In this document: piece by piece, positions 1 to 8,270 of the stretch
Layout: each line of letters begins with the position of its first letter
How positions within the stretch are numbered: position 1 is the stretch's first letter
Source: Opitutales bacterium
Lineage (GTDB): Bacteria > Verrucomicrobiota > Verrucomicrobiia > Opitutales > Intestinicryptomonadaceae
Length of the DNA: 15,430 bases
Assembly: GCA_017526045.1 (NCBI GenBank)
Contig: JAFXRX010000327.1
Coordinates: 1 to 15,430, forward strand
Direction: 5' to 3'
The notes under the pieces: model-generated
The model's input: the letters and a program-made list of their open reading frames with translations, nothing else
Databases searched by the model: none
Told to the model about the DNA's origin: nothing
Program-made: the position numbers and the translations under genes

Positions 1-1737
1 CTGGTTTTCGACGTTCAAATTATAAATGCAAATGCGGCTCGGGTTTACCCATACAGAGAGGCTTGCCTTGTCGAATTTCACCCCGCCGCGGTACGCGTTT
101 TCAAGCCAGACGTCGCCGTAAACGTACATAATTTCGGGCTTGCCCCAAGTGCCGTGGACGGCGATGTCGGTGTGCGGGAAAGACTTGTCGAACTTAAACT
201 CGCCGAAAATTTCAACCCACCACTTTTCCATAAGGTGGTCTATGGCGGCGGGGCGCAGAGAGCCCGTGAAGAAAAATTTGTAGTCGTAATTTTTCAAATT
301 CTGGTAGATTTGAGCCGACAAGCTCCAGCCCTCGTCCGAGACCGCGAAGGCGTCGTTTGCCCAGAATTCGCCGCTTGCATGGTCGTATGTCAAGCCGCCC
401 GAAAGGCTCTGGACTTCCACTCCGAAAAGCGTAGCGCAGGGGATGTCCAAAAACGCCGAAACGCATATTTCGGGCGGATTTTCAGGGGGAATTTTTACGC
501 CAGCCCTGCCGAACAAAAACGCTCCGCGCCTTGAAAACTTGAACAATTTCAGCTCCTCTGCAGGCGGGATTAGCGAGCACTTCATAAGCTCTTCGGGCAG
601 CAAATTCCCGCCGAAATCGACATTGAAATCGCGCGGATTTCCGCCGAATTGCGCGGAAAAATTGCCGCCGCCGATTTTAAAAAACGCGCGCAGCCCGTCC
701 AAATTTAAAGACTGCGCATCGTTAAATTCCGAAAAACAAACAGCCTCTTTTTCCGCCTGCGCATATTCTATTTTTGCGTTGTAAAAATTCAAATCCAGCA
801 CCGACAAAGCCAGCCCGCAAGAGCCCTCGCCAGCGAGGTTAGCCCCGCCCCAAACGCACAAATCTTTTGCGGAAATTTCCTCTCCGCAGGCGGGATTTAA
901 GGCTTTAAAGCCGAATTTCGCGTTGAATAAATCCGAATTTTTTTCCAAAAGGCACTCGGTTTTCAGGGCGGATATTTTTATTTCCTTGCCTGAAAGAGAC
1001 AGGGCTGCCGCGCCCGAGCGCGCGGCGAGCTTCGCGCTCAAATTCCCGCCCGCGCCGATTTCAAAATCCGCGCTTACAAACGGGCGGTCAAACTTGCCAA
1101 TCCAGCCCTTCAAAGAGTGCGCGGAGGCGCAAAAATCGTCCCAAGCCTTGTACGGATTTTTTTCGGAGCCGCCGCCGCCAATATTTTTGAGCAGGAATTT
1201 TTCGTGCACCCTGCCCCGAATGTCCGCGCTCAAATTTTCAAAATTCACGCTCGGGCAGGCGATTTTGTAATACGCGCCCGACTTCGAAATGTCCAAAATG
1301 ATTTTTTCCAGAACAGCCGACTGCGAATTCGCGCCGAAGCCCGAATAAACAGCGGCGTTTCTAAGGCGCAGGTTGCGCAGCTCGAATTTGCCCGCAGCCA
1401 TCGTAAATATTTTGAAGTCGACGCCGAGCTTGTCGGCGGTAAAAAGCGGCGCCTTGGAGTCTTTAAAAGAAATTTTAAGCCCGTCGAAATCCAGCCCGCC
1501 GTTCAGGCGAAGGCGCATGTTTTTCGCCTCTATTTCAAAGCCGTCGACAGACGCCGCGCCCTCGATTTTGCCCTTCAAATAAAGCGGCACGGATATTGAA
1601 ATATCCGCAAAAAACGAGGCGGCAGTCAAAGCGAGGAGCAAAAAGACAAGCAGCAAAAACAGATTTAAAAGCCTGTGCGCCCATTTTAAAACCGGGAGCA
1701 AAATGCCCTTAAATAAAAATTTCGCAAAGCCTGCCAC
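1..1737 (-). CDS. AsmA-like envelope protein, C-terminus beyond window
   Basis: A continuous minus-strand frame of 579 codons has no stop before the left edge, so the C-terminus is missing. An in-frame stop lies immediately upstream (1738-1740), making the GTG at 1737 the first possible start; the first in-frame ATG is far inside. No good Shine-Dalgarno is visible. Residues 1-22 are basic and hydrophobic, residues about 23-43 form a membrane anchor (a long Leu/Phe/Ala run), and the rest looks periplasmic. It is rich in short alternating beta-like segments and Gly/Asn turns (such as LNGGLDFDGLKIS), with aromatic motifs like EKWWVEIFGEF near the edge. This architecture resembles AsmA/DUF3971/TamB-type proteins, which link inner and outer membranes and are implicated in lipid or outer-membrane assembly; no specific motif proves the family. 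It follows the DUF4340 gene by 33 nt and is probably the last gene seen of the ABC operon. Confidence 0.6.
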   Translation of the reverse strand, partial: MAGFAKFLFKGILLPVLKWAHRLLNLFLLLVFLLLALTAASFFADISISVPLYLKGKIEGAASVDGFEIEAKNMRLRLNGGLDFDGLKISFKDSKAPLFTADKLGVDFKIFTMAAGKFELRNLRLRNAAVYSGFGANSQSAVLEKIILDISKSGAYYKIACPSVNFENLSADIRGRVHEKFLLKNIGGGGSEKNPYKAWDDFCASAHSLKGWIGKFDRPFVSADFEIGAGGNLSAKLAARSGAAALSLSGKEIKISALKTECLLEKNSDLFNAKFGFKALNPACGEEISAKDLCVWGGANLAGEGSCGLALSVLDLNFYNAKIEYAQAEKEAVCFSEFNDAQSLNLDGLRAFFKIGGGNFSAQFGGNPRDFNVDFGGNLLPEELMKCSLIPPAEELKLFKFSRRGAFLFGRAGVKIPPENPPEICVSAFLDIPCATLFGVEVQSLSGGLTYDHASGEFWANDAFAVSDEGWSLSAQIYQNLKNYDYKFFFTGSLRPAAIDHLMEKWWVEIFGEFKFDKSFPHTDIAVHGTWGKPEIMYVYGDVWLENAYRGGVKFDKASLSVWVNPSRICIYNLNVENQ

Positions 1738-1770
1738 TTAAATTACGCGCGAAAATTTCGCCTTGGATTT

Positions 1771-3657
1771 TTACTTTTTGCCGTTTTCGCCAAGAGGCGC
1801 GGGAGCCGGGATGTTGAGGGCCTCGGGCGGCGCGCTCTCTATTGTGAACGCCGAAATTGCGTCGATGAGCGGCTGCGGGATTTGGAAGACCTCGCCGCCT
1901 TCGGGGCTTGCGCCGTACTGCACCCTGCCTCCTTCGCGCCCGCTCAAAAGCCATGCGCGCGTCTGCGTCTTGTTGCCGCCCGTGCCGGGCATGACAATTT
2001 CCGCGGAGAGCTTGTACTTCCAATCAAAATGCTTGCCGCCGACATCAACGCCTTTTTCGGAAAACGCCGAATCGACATATTTTAAGACTGAAAACTTTTT
2101 GACGCCCGCCAAAATCGCGGAAGCTGAAGCCCTTTTGAAATCCTGGACAGAGGCCAGAGCCTTCTTCCAGTCGTTGTCGGGGCAGGAAAGCTCGAGCAGA
2201 TTTCTGCCGCCGATTTCCGAAAGGCAAAAGCCGCGTATTTCAGCCTTTTCGGGGAGCGCGCCCAAGACCTTCGTCTTGCAGCTTAAAATGTCGGAGGGGA
2301 TGCCGCGCGCCAAATTGGGCGAAATTCCGTAAACTGCGTTCTCGCCCGAAATGGCGGCGTACAAAAGCCTCGCGTTTTGCGCGGAAAATTCGCCGCCTAC
2401 AACCAAAGTCTGCGCGGCCCCGCTTGCGAGCTTCAGGGATATTTTCAGGCTCGGAGCATCGAAGCCGAAGCGCTTGGCGTCGTCGCCCGGGGCGTCGGTT
2501 ACGAACTCGGCGGCGCGGATTGCCTTAAGCTTTGAAATTATCGAATTTACCGCGGCAAAATCCGCCGGCACTGTTTCCAGGTTTCCGCCCGCGCCCTTGC
2601 CTATCGCGTCCCATTCGCCGGGCTTTATTTTTTTGAGCTTTACCGACGACGACGGGGATGCGATGTCGATTTCGTCAAGGGCGAGCTCGTCGAATTTCAA
2701 GAAGGCCTTGTCGCGCAGCGCGGTCTGGATTTCGCCCAAATTTTTGAAGAAGGCGGCGTCGACCATAAACACAGTCGGCGTTTCCTCCAAGCGGGCGTAG
2801 CGCAGAGTTCCGTTTTGGAGGGTGCTGCCCAAAAGCAAAGTCTGCTTGCGGTTCGTGCCCTGGATTGTAACGGAGGCGGGCAGGCTTGTAACGTCCAAGC
2901 CTGTGTTCACCGCGTTTTGGGGCGCGAACGAGCGCACGCTTACATTTTCGAGCATGTCCAAAAACGCGTTGACTTCCCCCGCGTCGGCGTGGGCAACGAT
3001 GGGCGTTTCGAAATTCCAGTCCTGCCCGTCCTTGACAAGCCCTATCCTGCGCAGGTCGGAGCGCAGCGGGGTTTTGGAGTCGCCCGCGGGCAGGCGCACC
3101 GAAACCGACGAAATTTCAAAGCGCGGAATTTCAAAAATATTTTGCCCCCTGAGCATGTCGATGTCGTTCGACAAGTTTTCGGCGAGGGTTTTTTCGGCGA
3201 CGACTATGCGGTTGTTAGAAACGTCCTGCATGTAAACCTTGTCGCCGACGGGCGTGTTTTTGCCGATTTTGAGCTCGCGCATATTTTTGCCGTCGCCGTA
3301 TTTGAAGGTGAAAATGGGGTCGTCGAGGCCGTAGTCGGCAATGCTCTGGCCGTGCTTTTCGATTTCGGATATGTCGAAGCACGTCTCTTTTTCGAGAAAT
3401 TCGAGCTGGTTGCGGATTCTGTTTAGGGCGTAGAAATTCGCAGGCCAGTCGATTGGCGAGACGATGCGCCAGCGGTTGTTTTCGAACTTCAAAATCCGCG
3501 GCTTGTCTATGGTTTTTCCGGAAATTTCAAGCACGGTGAAATCCGCCATGCCCCCCGCCGACTGCGACTGCAAAGCCGGAGTGTATTCCAGATACCATAT
3601 GAAAAGAAACATTGCAATGTTTGCAAAAAGAAGGGCTGCTGTCAGTTTAAAGCGCAT
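1771..3657 (-). CDS. DUF4340 domain protein of GldG-type ABC operon
   Basis: The product has 628 residues. Residues 5-23 are an uncleaved membrane anchor and the remainder is predicted extracytoplasmic. At least three related units follow one another (roughly 45-175, 180-312 and 325-458). Each has a Trp in a strand (W63, W214, W349), then a helical segment, then a strand with a Gly-containing turn (IGKNTPVGDKVY, LLGSTLQNG, VVGGEFSAQ). This is the usual pattern of DUF4340 proteins, whose biochemical role is unknown but which are commonly encoded beside GldG-like ABC components. The C-terminus is Pro/Ala-rich and ends in charged residues. The gene begins 2 nt after the GldG-like stop, with a strong AGGAGG ribosome site overlapping that gene's end, so translation is coupled. 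Family assignment rests on repeat pattern and context. Nothing looks broken. Confidence 0.85.
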   Translation of the reverse strand: MRFKLTAALLFANIAMFLFIWYLEYTPALQSQSAGGMADFTVLEISGKTIDKPRILKFENNRWRIVSPIDWPANFYALNRIRNQLEFLEKETCFDISEIEKHGQSIADYGLDDPIFTFKYGDGKNMRELKIGKNTPVGDKVYMQDVSNNRIVVAEKTLAENLSNDIDMLRGQNIFEIPRFEISSVSVRLPAGDSKTPLRSDLRRIGLVKDGQDWNFETPIVAHADAGEVNAFLDMLENVSVRSFAPQNAVNTGLDVTSLPASVTIQGTNRKQTLLLGSTLQNGTLRYARLEETPTVFMVDAAFFKNLGEIQTALRDKAFLKFDELALDEIDIASPSSSVKLKKIKPGEWDAIGKGAGGNLETVPADFAAVNSIISKLKAIRAAEFVTDAPGDDAKRFGFDAPSLKISLKLASGAAQTLVVGGEFSAQNARLLYAAISGENAVYGISPNLARGIPSDILSCKTKVLGALPEKAEIRGFCLSEIGGRNLLELSCPDNDWKKALASVQDFKRASASAILAGVKKFSVLKYVDSAFSEKGVDVGGKHFDWKYKLSAEIVMPGTGGNKTQTRAWLLSGREGGRVQYGASPEGGEVFQIPQPLIDAISAFTIESAPPEALNIPAPAPLGENGKK

Positions 3658-3659
3658 AA

Positions 3660-5162
3660 TTACTGCCTCCTGAAAAGATATGTTAAAAGCCCCGCAAGCA
3701 AAATGGCGGCGGGCAAAATGAGAAATTTAAGCCCGAGGCTTTTCAGCTCCGCGCGGCTTATCGTTAGCGAATACCGCTCCACTTTGCGCGGGGCGACATT
3801 TAAAGAATGGTTTTCGTCGAAGAGCCAGTTGATTGTGTTCATGGCGAGCTTCGAGTTGCCCAGCGCGTTGAAGCGCGCGTTTGTTATGAAATTTTCGTCG
3901 CCGAAAACCGCGAGCCTGCCGCCGCGGATGTCGAGCCCGAGCTCCGAGCCGCCCTTGCGCGTGGCAATCATCGCAAGCGGAACGGGCCCGCGCAAATCCT
4001 TTTCGTCGTTGTATTCGAATTTCGGATTTTTTGCGTAGTCTTTTTCAGCCCAGCTTGTGTGGCTCGAGGCAATCAGCGGGAAGAGGCTCAAATTGCCGTC
4101 TATGGCGGCGCCCAAGTCCTCCCTTACAGGCCGCGCCGAGCCGAACTGAACGGGCAGCCCCAAGTCGATTAAATACTTCACCGCGGGGTGCGGGTTCGAC
4201 GGGAAAACCCTCGCGATTATTTCGCCCGTGGACGACTCGAATTCGGCGGAGTCGACAACCAGCATGTCGTCGGAGCGCAGGCCCCACTCGAACAAAATGT
4301 CGTCGAGCCCCAAGATTGAGCCGAGCCCCAAGAACATCACAACCCTGCCGTTGCCGCTTAAAAGATACTTGCGGACCATGTCCAATTCGCGCGGCAAAAA
4401 CGAAGTCTGCGGAGCCGCGATTATGAGCATGTCGGCGTCGCTTGGCATCTTTTCCGACGCGCTTAAATTCAGCTCGCCAAGCTTGTAGCCAGAGCGCGAA
4501 AGCGCGCTTGCAAATTCGCTGAGGCCGGTGTTCGCCTTGACGCTCTTATAGCTTAGCTCTCCGTGCCCGACCACAAAATAAATCTTGTTCGCCTTGTCGG
4601 AGGACACCGCCAAAATCGCGGAGCTTACAGCCTGCTCGCCCTTGAAGTTCTTGCGCCTGCCGTCCTCGATGTCGTACAGGTCGGAAAGCACAAGCTTTTT
4701 GTTTTTGTCGCCGCAGGAAACTATTATGCAGTTTTCTATGTCCCTGCCGAAGCGCAGCGCAAGCTCGTCGCCCTTCTTGCGGTTTACAATCGGGTCGACT
4801 ATGGAAAACTTTATTTTGCGCTCGCCGCCAGAATGCGATTCGTACGAGTAGAGCTCGAGCATCCTTGCGATTTCCTTGAAAATCGCCTTCGACTCCGCGA
4901 CGGAGGCCTGGTCGGAATTCAAGTCGACCCTCATCGTCAAAAATATTTCGACGGGCTTTGTAAGGCTTTTTATGTACGCCACGCTCTCGGGCGAAAGCGA
5001 GTTTGCCCTGTTCTTGGAAAAGTCGTACTTCAAGTAATGCCTGCTCGCGATTACGTTAAGCCCCACAAAAAGCGTCGCGGCAAGGACAATCTGCAAGATG
5101 AGGTTAAGCGCCCTTATCTTGCCAACGAACCTGAAATTTTCAAATTTTTTCAACCTGCGCAT
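3660..5162 (-). CDS. gldG-like: GldG-like ABC transporter auxiliary protein
   Basis: This 500-residue protein has a cytoplasmic basic N-terminus, a membrane segment at about 17-39, a large soluble region and a second membrane segment at about 480-497 before a short RRQ tail. After the first anchor comes a stretch typical of GldG/ABC-type auxiliary proteins: KYDFSKNRANSLSPES, then a strand and KPVEIFLTMR. The middle contains ABC_transp_aux-like features, including VVGHGELSY, LIIAAPQTSFLPRELD and GRVVMFLG. In Flavobacterium GldG pairs with GldF and GldA in an ABC complex tied to gliding; in non-gliding bacteria the role is unknown, so the name marks homology and not motility. It starts 3 nt after the permease stop and ends 2 nt before the DUF4340 start. 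The ATG at 5162 is the only sensible start in this tight spacing. Confidence 0.85.
   Translation of the reverse strand: MRRLKKFENFRFVGKIRALNLILQIVLAATLFVGLNVIASRHYLKYDFSKNRANSLSPESVAYIKSLTKPVEIFLTMRVDLNSDQASVAESKAIFKEIARMLELYSYESHSGGERKIKFSIVDPIVNRKKGDELALRFGRDIENCIIVSCGDKNKKLVLSDLYDIEDGRRKNFKGEQAVSSAILAVSSDKANKIYFVVGHGELSYKSVKANTGLSEFASALSRSGYKLGELNLSASEKMPSDADMLIIAAPQTSFLPRELDMVRKYLLSGNGRVVMFLGLGSILGLDDILFEWGLRSDDMLVVDSAEFESSTGEIIARVFPSNPHPAVKYLIDLGLPVQFGSARPVREDLGAAIDGNLSLFPLIASSHTSWAEKDYAKNPKFEYNDEKDLRGPVPLAMIATRKGGSELGLDIRGGRLAVFGDENFITNARFNALGNSKLAMNTINWLFDENHSLNVAPRKVERYSLTISRAELKSLGLKFLILPAAILLAGLLTYLFRRQ
3666..3671 (-). promoter_or_regulatory. Shine-Dalgarno AGGAGG for the DUF4340 gene
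   Basis: The minus strand reads AGGAGG followed by 8 nt and then the ATG at 3657. The site lies inside the last codons of the GldG-like gene. It fixes the DUF4340 start and suggests that ribosomes finishing GldG re-initiate directly. Confidence 0.8.
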
Positions 5163-5165
5163 ATG

Positions 5166-5933
5166 CTAAGATGTCCTGTATTCGGTTATCAACGCCGTCG
5201 CGCCCACAAACGCCGCCGCCGCGCTCAGGTATAAGAAGAACGGGCGCGTGTCCAAAAGCGAATTCGAAAAGTCCTCAAGATGCTTGAACGACTGCGCGTA
5301 GTCGGCAAAAGTCTCCGCCCACGCGCTCCAAGCGGCGTCCGCTGGGGTAAAGTTTGCCGCAAGCGCGCTGCCGACAATGGCGATAAAAAGTATGCAAAAG
5401 CTAAGCATGCCCGCAACGAGCGTGCTGCGCGTAAGCGAGCTTGCAAAAACGCCTATCGCGACGTACGCGGCGCCGCTTACAAAAATAAACGAATATCCCG
5501 TCGCGATTTTCGAGACGGAAAAAATCCTGTCGTCCGCCGCCGCCTGCGGCAGCGAAAGCGCGGTGATTATCGGGAAGAACAAGGTGAGCGCCCAGCAGAG
5601 AGCGTACAAAATGTAGCACGCCAAAAATTTTGAAAGCACTATTTCAAACGCGGAAACGGGCGCAGTCATCATCGCCTGCAATGTGCCCATCCTGCGCTCC
5701 TCCGCCAGGCTGCGCATGGTAAGCATAGGAACCATGAACAAAACCGGCAGCCAAAACAGCGACAAAAACAGCTCTATCGGCGACTTGCCGCCCTCCGCCG
5801 CGCTGACGTCCCAAAGGCTCAAAATGTAAATCCCGCCCATGAGGCTGACAAACAAAAACGCCGCCGCGTACGTCGAGGGCGATATGAACATCGCCTTGAC
5901 TTGATACTTCAACAATGCCCAAAATTTTCTCAC
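5166..5933 (-). CDS. gldF-like: ABC-2 type permease, GldF-like
   Basis: A 255-residue polytopic protein with about six membrane segments (roughly 22-41, 57-73, 103-124, 146-165, 171-192 and 232-250). Between segments two and three lies the coupling-helix signature of ABC-2 permeases, EERRMGT at 78-84, followed by APVSAFEIVLSKF. Such permeases form the membrane channel driven by the ATPase encoded directly upstream. The start is GTG at 5933, overlapping the ATPase stop in a GTGA arrangement (4-nt overlap), so translation is probably coupled. The first residues, RKFWALLKYQVKAMFISP, are the standard ABC-2 N-terminal helix preceding segment one. Context with GldG-like and DUF4340 genes makes GldF-like the best label; the substrate is unknown. 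Confidence 0.9.
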   Translation of the reverse strand: MRKFWALLKYQVKAMFISPSTYAAAFLFVSLMGGIYILSLWDVSAAEGGKSPIELFLSLFWLPVLFMVPMLTMRSLAEERRMGTLQAMMTAPVSAFEIVLSKFLACYILYALCWALTLFFPIITALSLPQAAADDRIFSVSKIATGYSFIFVSGAAYVAIGVFASSLTRSTLVAGMLSFCILFIAIVGSALAANFTPADAAWSAWAETFADYAQSFKHLEDFSNSLLDTRPFFLYLSAAAAFVGATALITEYRTS

Positions 5934-6958
5934 TTTTTAGCCTCCTGCCTTTTCGCGCCGAAAATGCTTTCGCGCTTCTCCTCCCAGCTGCGCCGCGTCG
6001 CCGCCATGAATATGTCCTCCAAAGTCGGGCGCGACAAATAGACTTCGCGCAGCCTGAAATTCGGGTGCTTTGCAAACTCCGCAATCAGCGCGTCGCCGAA
6101 AGAGCCGCGCCTGCTTGTTTTAAGCGCGTACAAGGCAAAGCCCTCCGCGTCCTTCTTCGAAGTTTGCTCGACTTCGAAATCCAAGCCCGCCGCCGCAAGC
6201 ACAGACTTTACTTGCTCCAATTCGGCGGAAACCGCGATTTTATAAGTGTCCACCGGCAAAAATTCGCTGCGCAGATTTTCGGGCGCGCCGCTTGCCACAA
6301 CCATGCCGTGGTTGATAATCATAACCCTGTCGCAGACAAGCTCGATTTCCGGCAGAATGTGGCTGCTTATCACAACCGACATTTTTCCGCGCAAGGAGTC
6401 GATTAGCTCGCGGATTGCGATAATCTGGTGCGGGTCAAGCCCTATTGTGGGCTCGTCCATTATCACGACTTCGGGCTTGCCCAAGAGCGCGTCGGCAATG
6501 CCGACCCTCTGCTTGAAGCCCTTCGACAAATTCCCAATGATTTTGCGCGACGCCTTGCGCTGCAGCTGGCAGACTTCCATGACTTCGTCCACAGCCTCGC
6601 GGATTTCGCGCCCCTTCAAGCCCTTGATTGCCGCGCGGAATTTCAGATATTCCGAGACCCTGACGTCCTCGGGCAGCGGATTGTTTTCGGGCATGTAGCC
6701 GATGTGGCTTTGCGCAAGCTTCGGATTGTTGGCAACGCTTACGCCGCAGACGTACGCCCTGCCGCTCGTGGCAGGCATCAGCCCCGAAAGTATGCGCATT
6801 GTCGTGCTCTTGCCCGCGCCGTTGGGCCCGAGAAAGCCCAAAATTTCGCCCTTTGCGATTTTAAATGAAACATTGTCGATTGCCTTAATCGCGCCGTAGC
6901 TTTTGCAAAGCCCCTCCGCGACCACGGAATATTCGACATTCTGCTGTGTCTGCTGCAT
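5930..6958 (-). CDS. gldA-like: ABC transporter ATP-binding protein, GldA-like
   Basis: A cytoplasmic ATPase of 342 residues from the ATG at 6958. Walker A is GPNGAGKST (44-52), the Q-loop region is IGYMPENNPLPED (87-99, with Glu where Gln is common, as in many ABC-2 ATPases), the signature is LSKGFKQRV (144-152), Walker B is VVIMDEP (164-170) and the switch His is in SSH (198-200). Residues about 235-325 form a C-terminal extension typical of ABC-2 exporter ATPases. The frame stays open upstream to a TTG at 7033, but that would add 25 non-conserved residues ahead of the usual N-terminal strand; 6958 is preferred although its ribosome site is weak. It is the first gene of the operon that continues with permease, GldG-like, DUF4340 and AsmA-like genes. 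It should power whatever the complex moves. Confidence 0.92.
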   Translation of the reverse strand: MQQTQQNVEYSVVAEGLCKSYGAIKAIDNVSFKIAKGEILGFLGPNGAGKSTTMRILSGLMPATSGRAYVCGVSVANNPKLAQSHIGYMPENNPLPEDVRVSEYLKFRAAIKGLKGREIREAVDEVMEVCQLQRKASRKIIGNLSKGFKQRVGIADALLGKPEVVIMDEPTIGLDPHQIIAIRELIDSLRGKMSVVISSHILPEIELVCDRVMIINHGMVVASGAPENLRSEFLPVDTYKIAVSAELEQVKSVLAAAGLDFEVEQTSKKDAEGFALYALKTSRRGSFGDALIAEFAKHPNFRLREVYLSRPTLEDIFMAATRRSWEEKRESIFGAKRQEAKK

Positions 6959-7095
6959 AAAAAATAATCCGGTAAAATAACGCCGAAAGAGGCGCACCCG
7001 CAAGAAGATTCCGCCGCCCGCGCCGCCGAACAAAACCCCTCTTCGAGATTTTCAGCCCGCATGCTTCGGCTTCCCTTCGGGACGCCCCCATCAAA

Positions 7096-7127
7096 TAAAA
7101 ACAGCCCCGCGCAAAACGCGCAAAGCC
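7096..7127 (-). terminator. Intrinsic terminator of the acyl carrier protein gene
   Basis: On the minus strand GGCTTTGCGC and GCGCGGGGCT pair around a 5-nt loop (GTTTT), giving a 10-bp stem with a few G-U pairs, followed by GTTTTTATTT. It begins 1 nt past the TAG at 7129. It separates this gene from the ABC operon downstream, so that operon needs its own promoter in 6959-7095, where I see only weak candidates. Confidence 0.75.
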
Positions 7128-7128
7128 G

Positions 7129-7500
7129 CTATGCCTGGGCTTCCGCCGATTTTTTTGCGATGTAATTTTTTACGTCGCCCAAAGTGCGCAAAGCCTGCAC
7201 GTCTTCGTTTGAAATCGAAATGCCGGTGGCGTCTTCGACAGCGAGGACGATTTCCACCATGGTAAGAGAGTCCAAATTCAAGTCCTGAGCCAACACCATG
7301 TCGTCGCTGGGGTTGTCGAGCAGCGCGCGCTTTTCGGGCTCGGCAAACCTTGCAATGATGCCCAAAACGACGGCGCTTATTTTCGACGCGTCGCCCGTTT
7401 TGCGAAATTCTACGGCGGCCTCGATGGTTTCAGGGGAGCAGCGTTTGAGGGAGTCCCTCAAATTTGCTTCGTCTTCGGGGGTGAAATTTGTATTTTCCAT
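7129..7500 (-). CDS. Acyl carrier protein-like phosphopantetheine protein
   Basis: A 123-residue acidic protein. The C-terminal part has the carrier-protein fold signature: LAQDLNLDSLTMVEIVLAVE (70-89), with Ser78 of the DSL motif as the expected 4'-phosphopantetheine attachment site, then GISISNEDVQALRTLGDVKNYI. Carrier proteins shuttle acyl chains as thioesters in fatty-acid or polyketide synthesis. It is longer than the usual 75-85 residues: about 45 extra residues precede the carrier domain. The ATG at 7500 is chosen because the upstream extension to 7536 is basic and lies in the divergent promoter region. It stands alone with its own terminator, away from any fab gene in view, so it could serve fatty-acid synthesis or a dedicated pathway. 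Confidence 0.88.
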   Translation of the reverse strand: MENTNFTPEDEANLRDSLKRCSPETIEAAVEFRKTGDASKISAVVLGIIARFAEPEKRALLDNPSDDMVLAQDLNLDSLTMVEIVLAVEDATGISISNEDVQALRTLGDVKNYIAKKSAEAQA

Positions 7501-7511
7501 AGTTAAAAGAA

Positions 7512-7542
7512 TTGCATATTTTTTTTTCGATTTCAATATATT
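7512..7542 (+). promoter_or_regulatory. Candidate promoter of rsmE
   Basis: On the plus strand TTGCAT (7512-7517) and TATATT (7537-7542) are separated by 19 nt, which is longer than ideal. A start point 7-8 nt past the -10 would fall at or beside the ATG at 7550, giving a leaderless or nearly leaderless message; no Shine-Dalgarno is visible. The 49-nt gap must also hold the divergent acyl carrier protein promoter. Confidence 0.4.
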
Positions 7543-7549
7543 TTATTTA

Positions 7550-8260
7550 ATGAACGCCCTAATTTTTAAAGATTTTAAGGAAAGCAAATTTTTGCCGTTT
7601 TCGCACCCGAAGGCAAAACACATACGCGGCGTGCTCAAATTGAAATCGGGCGACGAAATATTCGCGGGCGTCGCAAACCAAAATCTGTACAAGACAAAGA
7701 TTTTTGAAACCGCCCAGGGTTACGAATTCGACCCGCAAACAACGCCGCTTGAAAACCCGCCGCAGCTTGAAATTACCCTGTGCGTGGCTTTTACGCGCCC
7801 GCAAATCGCAAAAAGAATAATGTTCGAGGCGGCGTGCTTCGGCGTAAAAAATCTGGTTTTCTACGCCGCGCAAAAAGGCGAGCGCGACTACCTTAAGGCA
7901 AGCCTCTACAACTCTGACGAGGCGCAGGAGAGCCTCATAAAGGGCGCGGAGCAGGCATGCTCAAGCTTTATCCCGAATTTGCTTTTGGCGGAAAGCCTGC
8001 AAAACGCGCTCAAACAGACCCAAGAAGCTGAAATAAAAATCGCGCCCGACCTCTACGAGAGCACGCAAAACATTTCGCAAATTCAAGCAAAAGACAAACC
8101 TATCGCGGCGGTTTTCGGGGGCGAGCGCGGCTTTTCAAACGCCGACCGCGAAGTTCTGAGGGATTGCGGCTTTACGCTCGTGTCCCTCGGCAGGCGCGTG
8201 CTGCGCACCGACTCGGCGATAATCGCAGCCCTTGCAATCCTTGCCAACGCGACACAATAA
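7550..8260 (+). CDS. rsmE: 16S rRNA m3U1498 methyltransferase
   Basis: A 236-residue SPOUT-class methyltransferase that uses S-adenosylmethionine to methylate N3 of U1498 in 16S rRNA. Support comes from the N-terminal PUA-like part (HIRGVLKLKSGDEIFAG, about 23-40) and the C-terminal knot with the two family hallmarks, FGGERGFS (equivalent to GPEGGF) and LGRRVLRTDSA (equivalent to LGxRILRxETA), which form the cofactor loop. Length matches the family. The ATG at 7550 is used: it starts the conserved N-terminal strand, and the longer open frame upstream only overlaps the divergent acyl carrier protein gene. It is the only plus-strand protein gene in the window and converges on the serpin gene with only 10 nt between the stops. 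Confidence 0.93.
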   Translation: MNALIFKDFKESKFLPFSHPKAKHIRGVLKLKSGDEIFAGVANQNLYKTKIFETAQGYEFDPQTTPLENPPQLEITLCVAFTRPQIAKRIMFEAACFGVKNLVFYAAQKGERDYLKASLYNSDEAQESLIKGAEQACSSFIPNLLLAESLQNALKQTQEAEIKIAPDLYESTQNISQIQAKDKPIAAVFGGERGFSNADREVLRDCGFTLVSLGRRVLRTDSAIIAALAILANATQ

Positions 8261-8270
8261 AAAAACTAAC

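Noticed and set aside
154..1599. Several plus-strand open frames across the left end
   Set aside because: They are antisense to the long AsmA-like frame, are Arg/Ala/Phe-biased in the way of shadow frames, and lack starts or motifs.
2815..3426. Plus-strand open frame of about 200 codons opposite the DUF4340 gene
   Set aside because: The opposite strand encodes a conserved-type protein with good operon spacing and ribosome site; this frame has no recognisable domain.
6959..7033. N-terminal extension of the ABC ATPase from a TTG at 7033
   Set aside because: The added residues are Gly/Arg-rich, unlike family N-termini, and the standard first strand begins shortly after the ATG at 6958.
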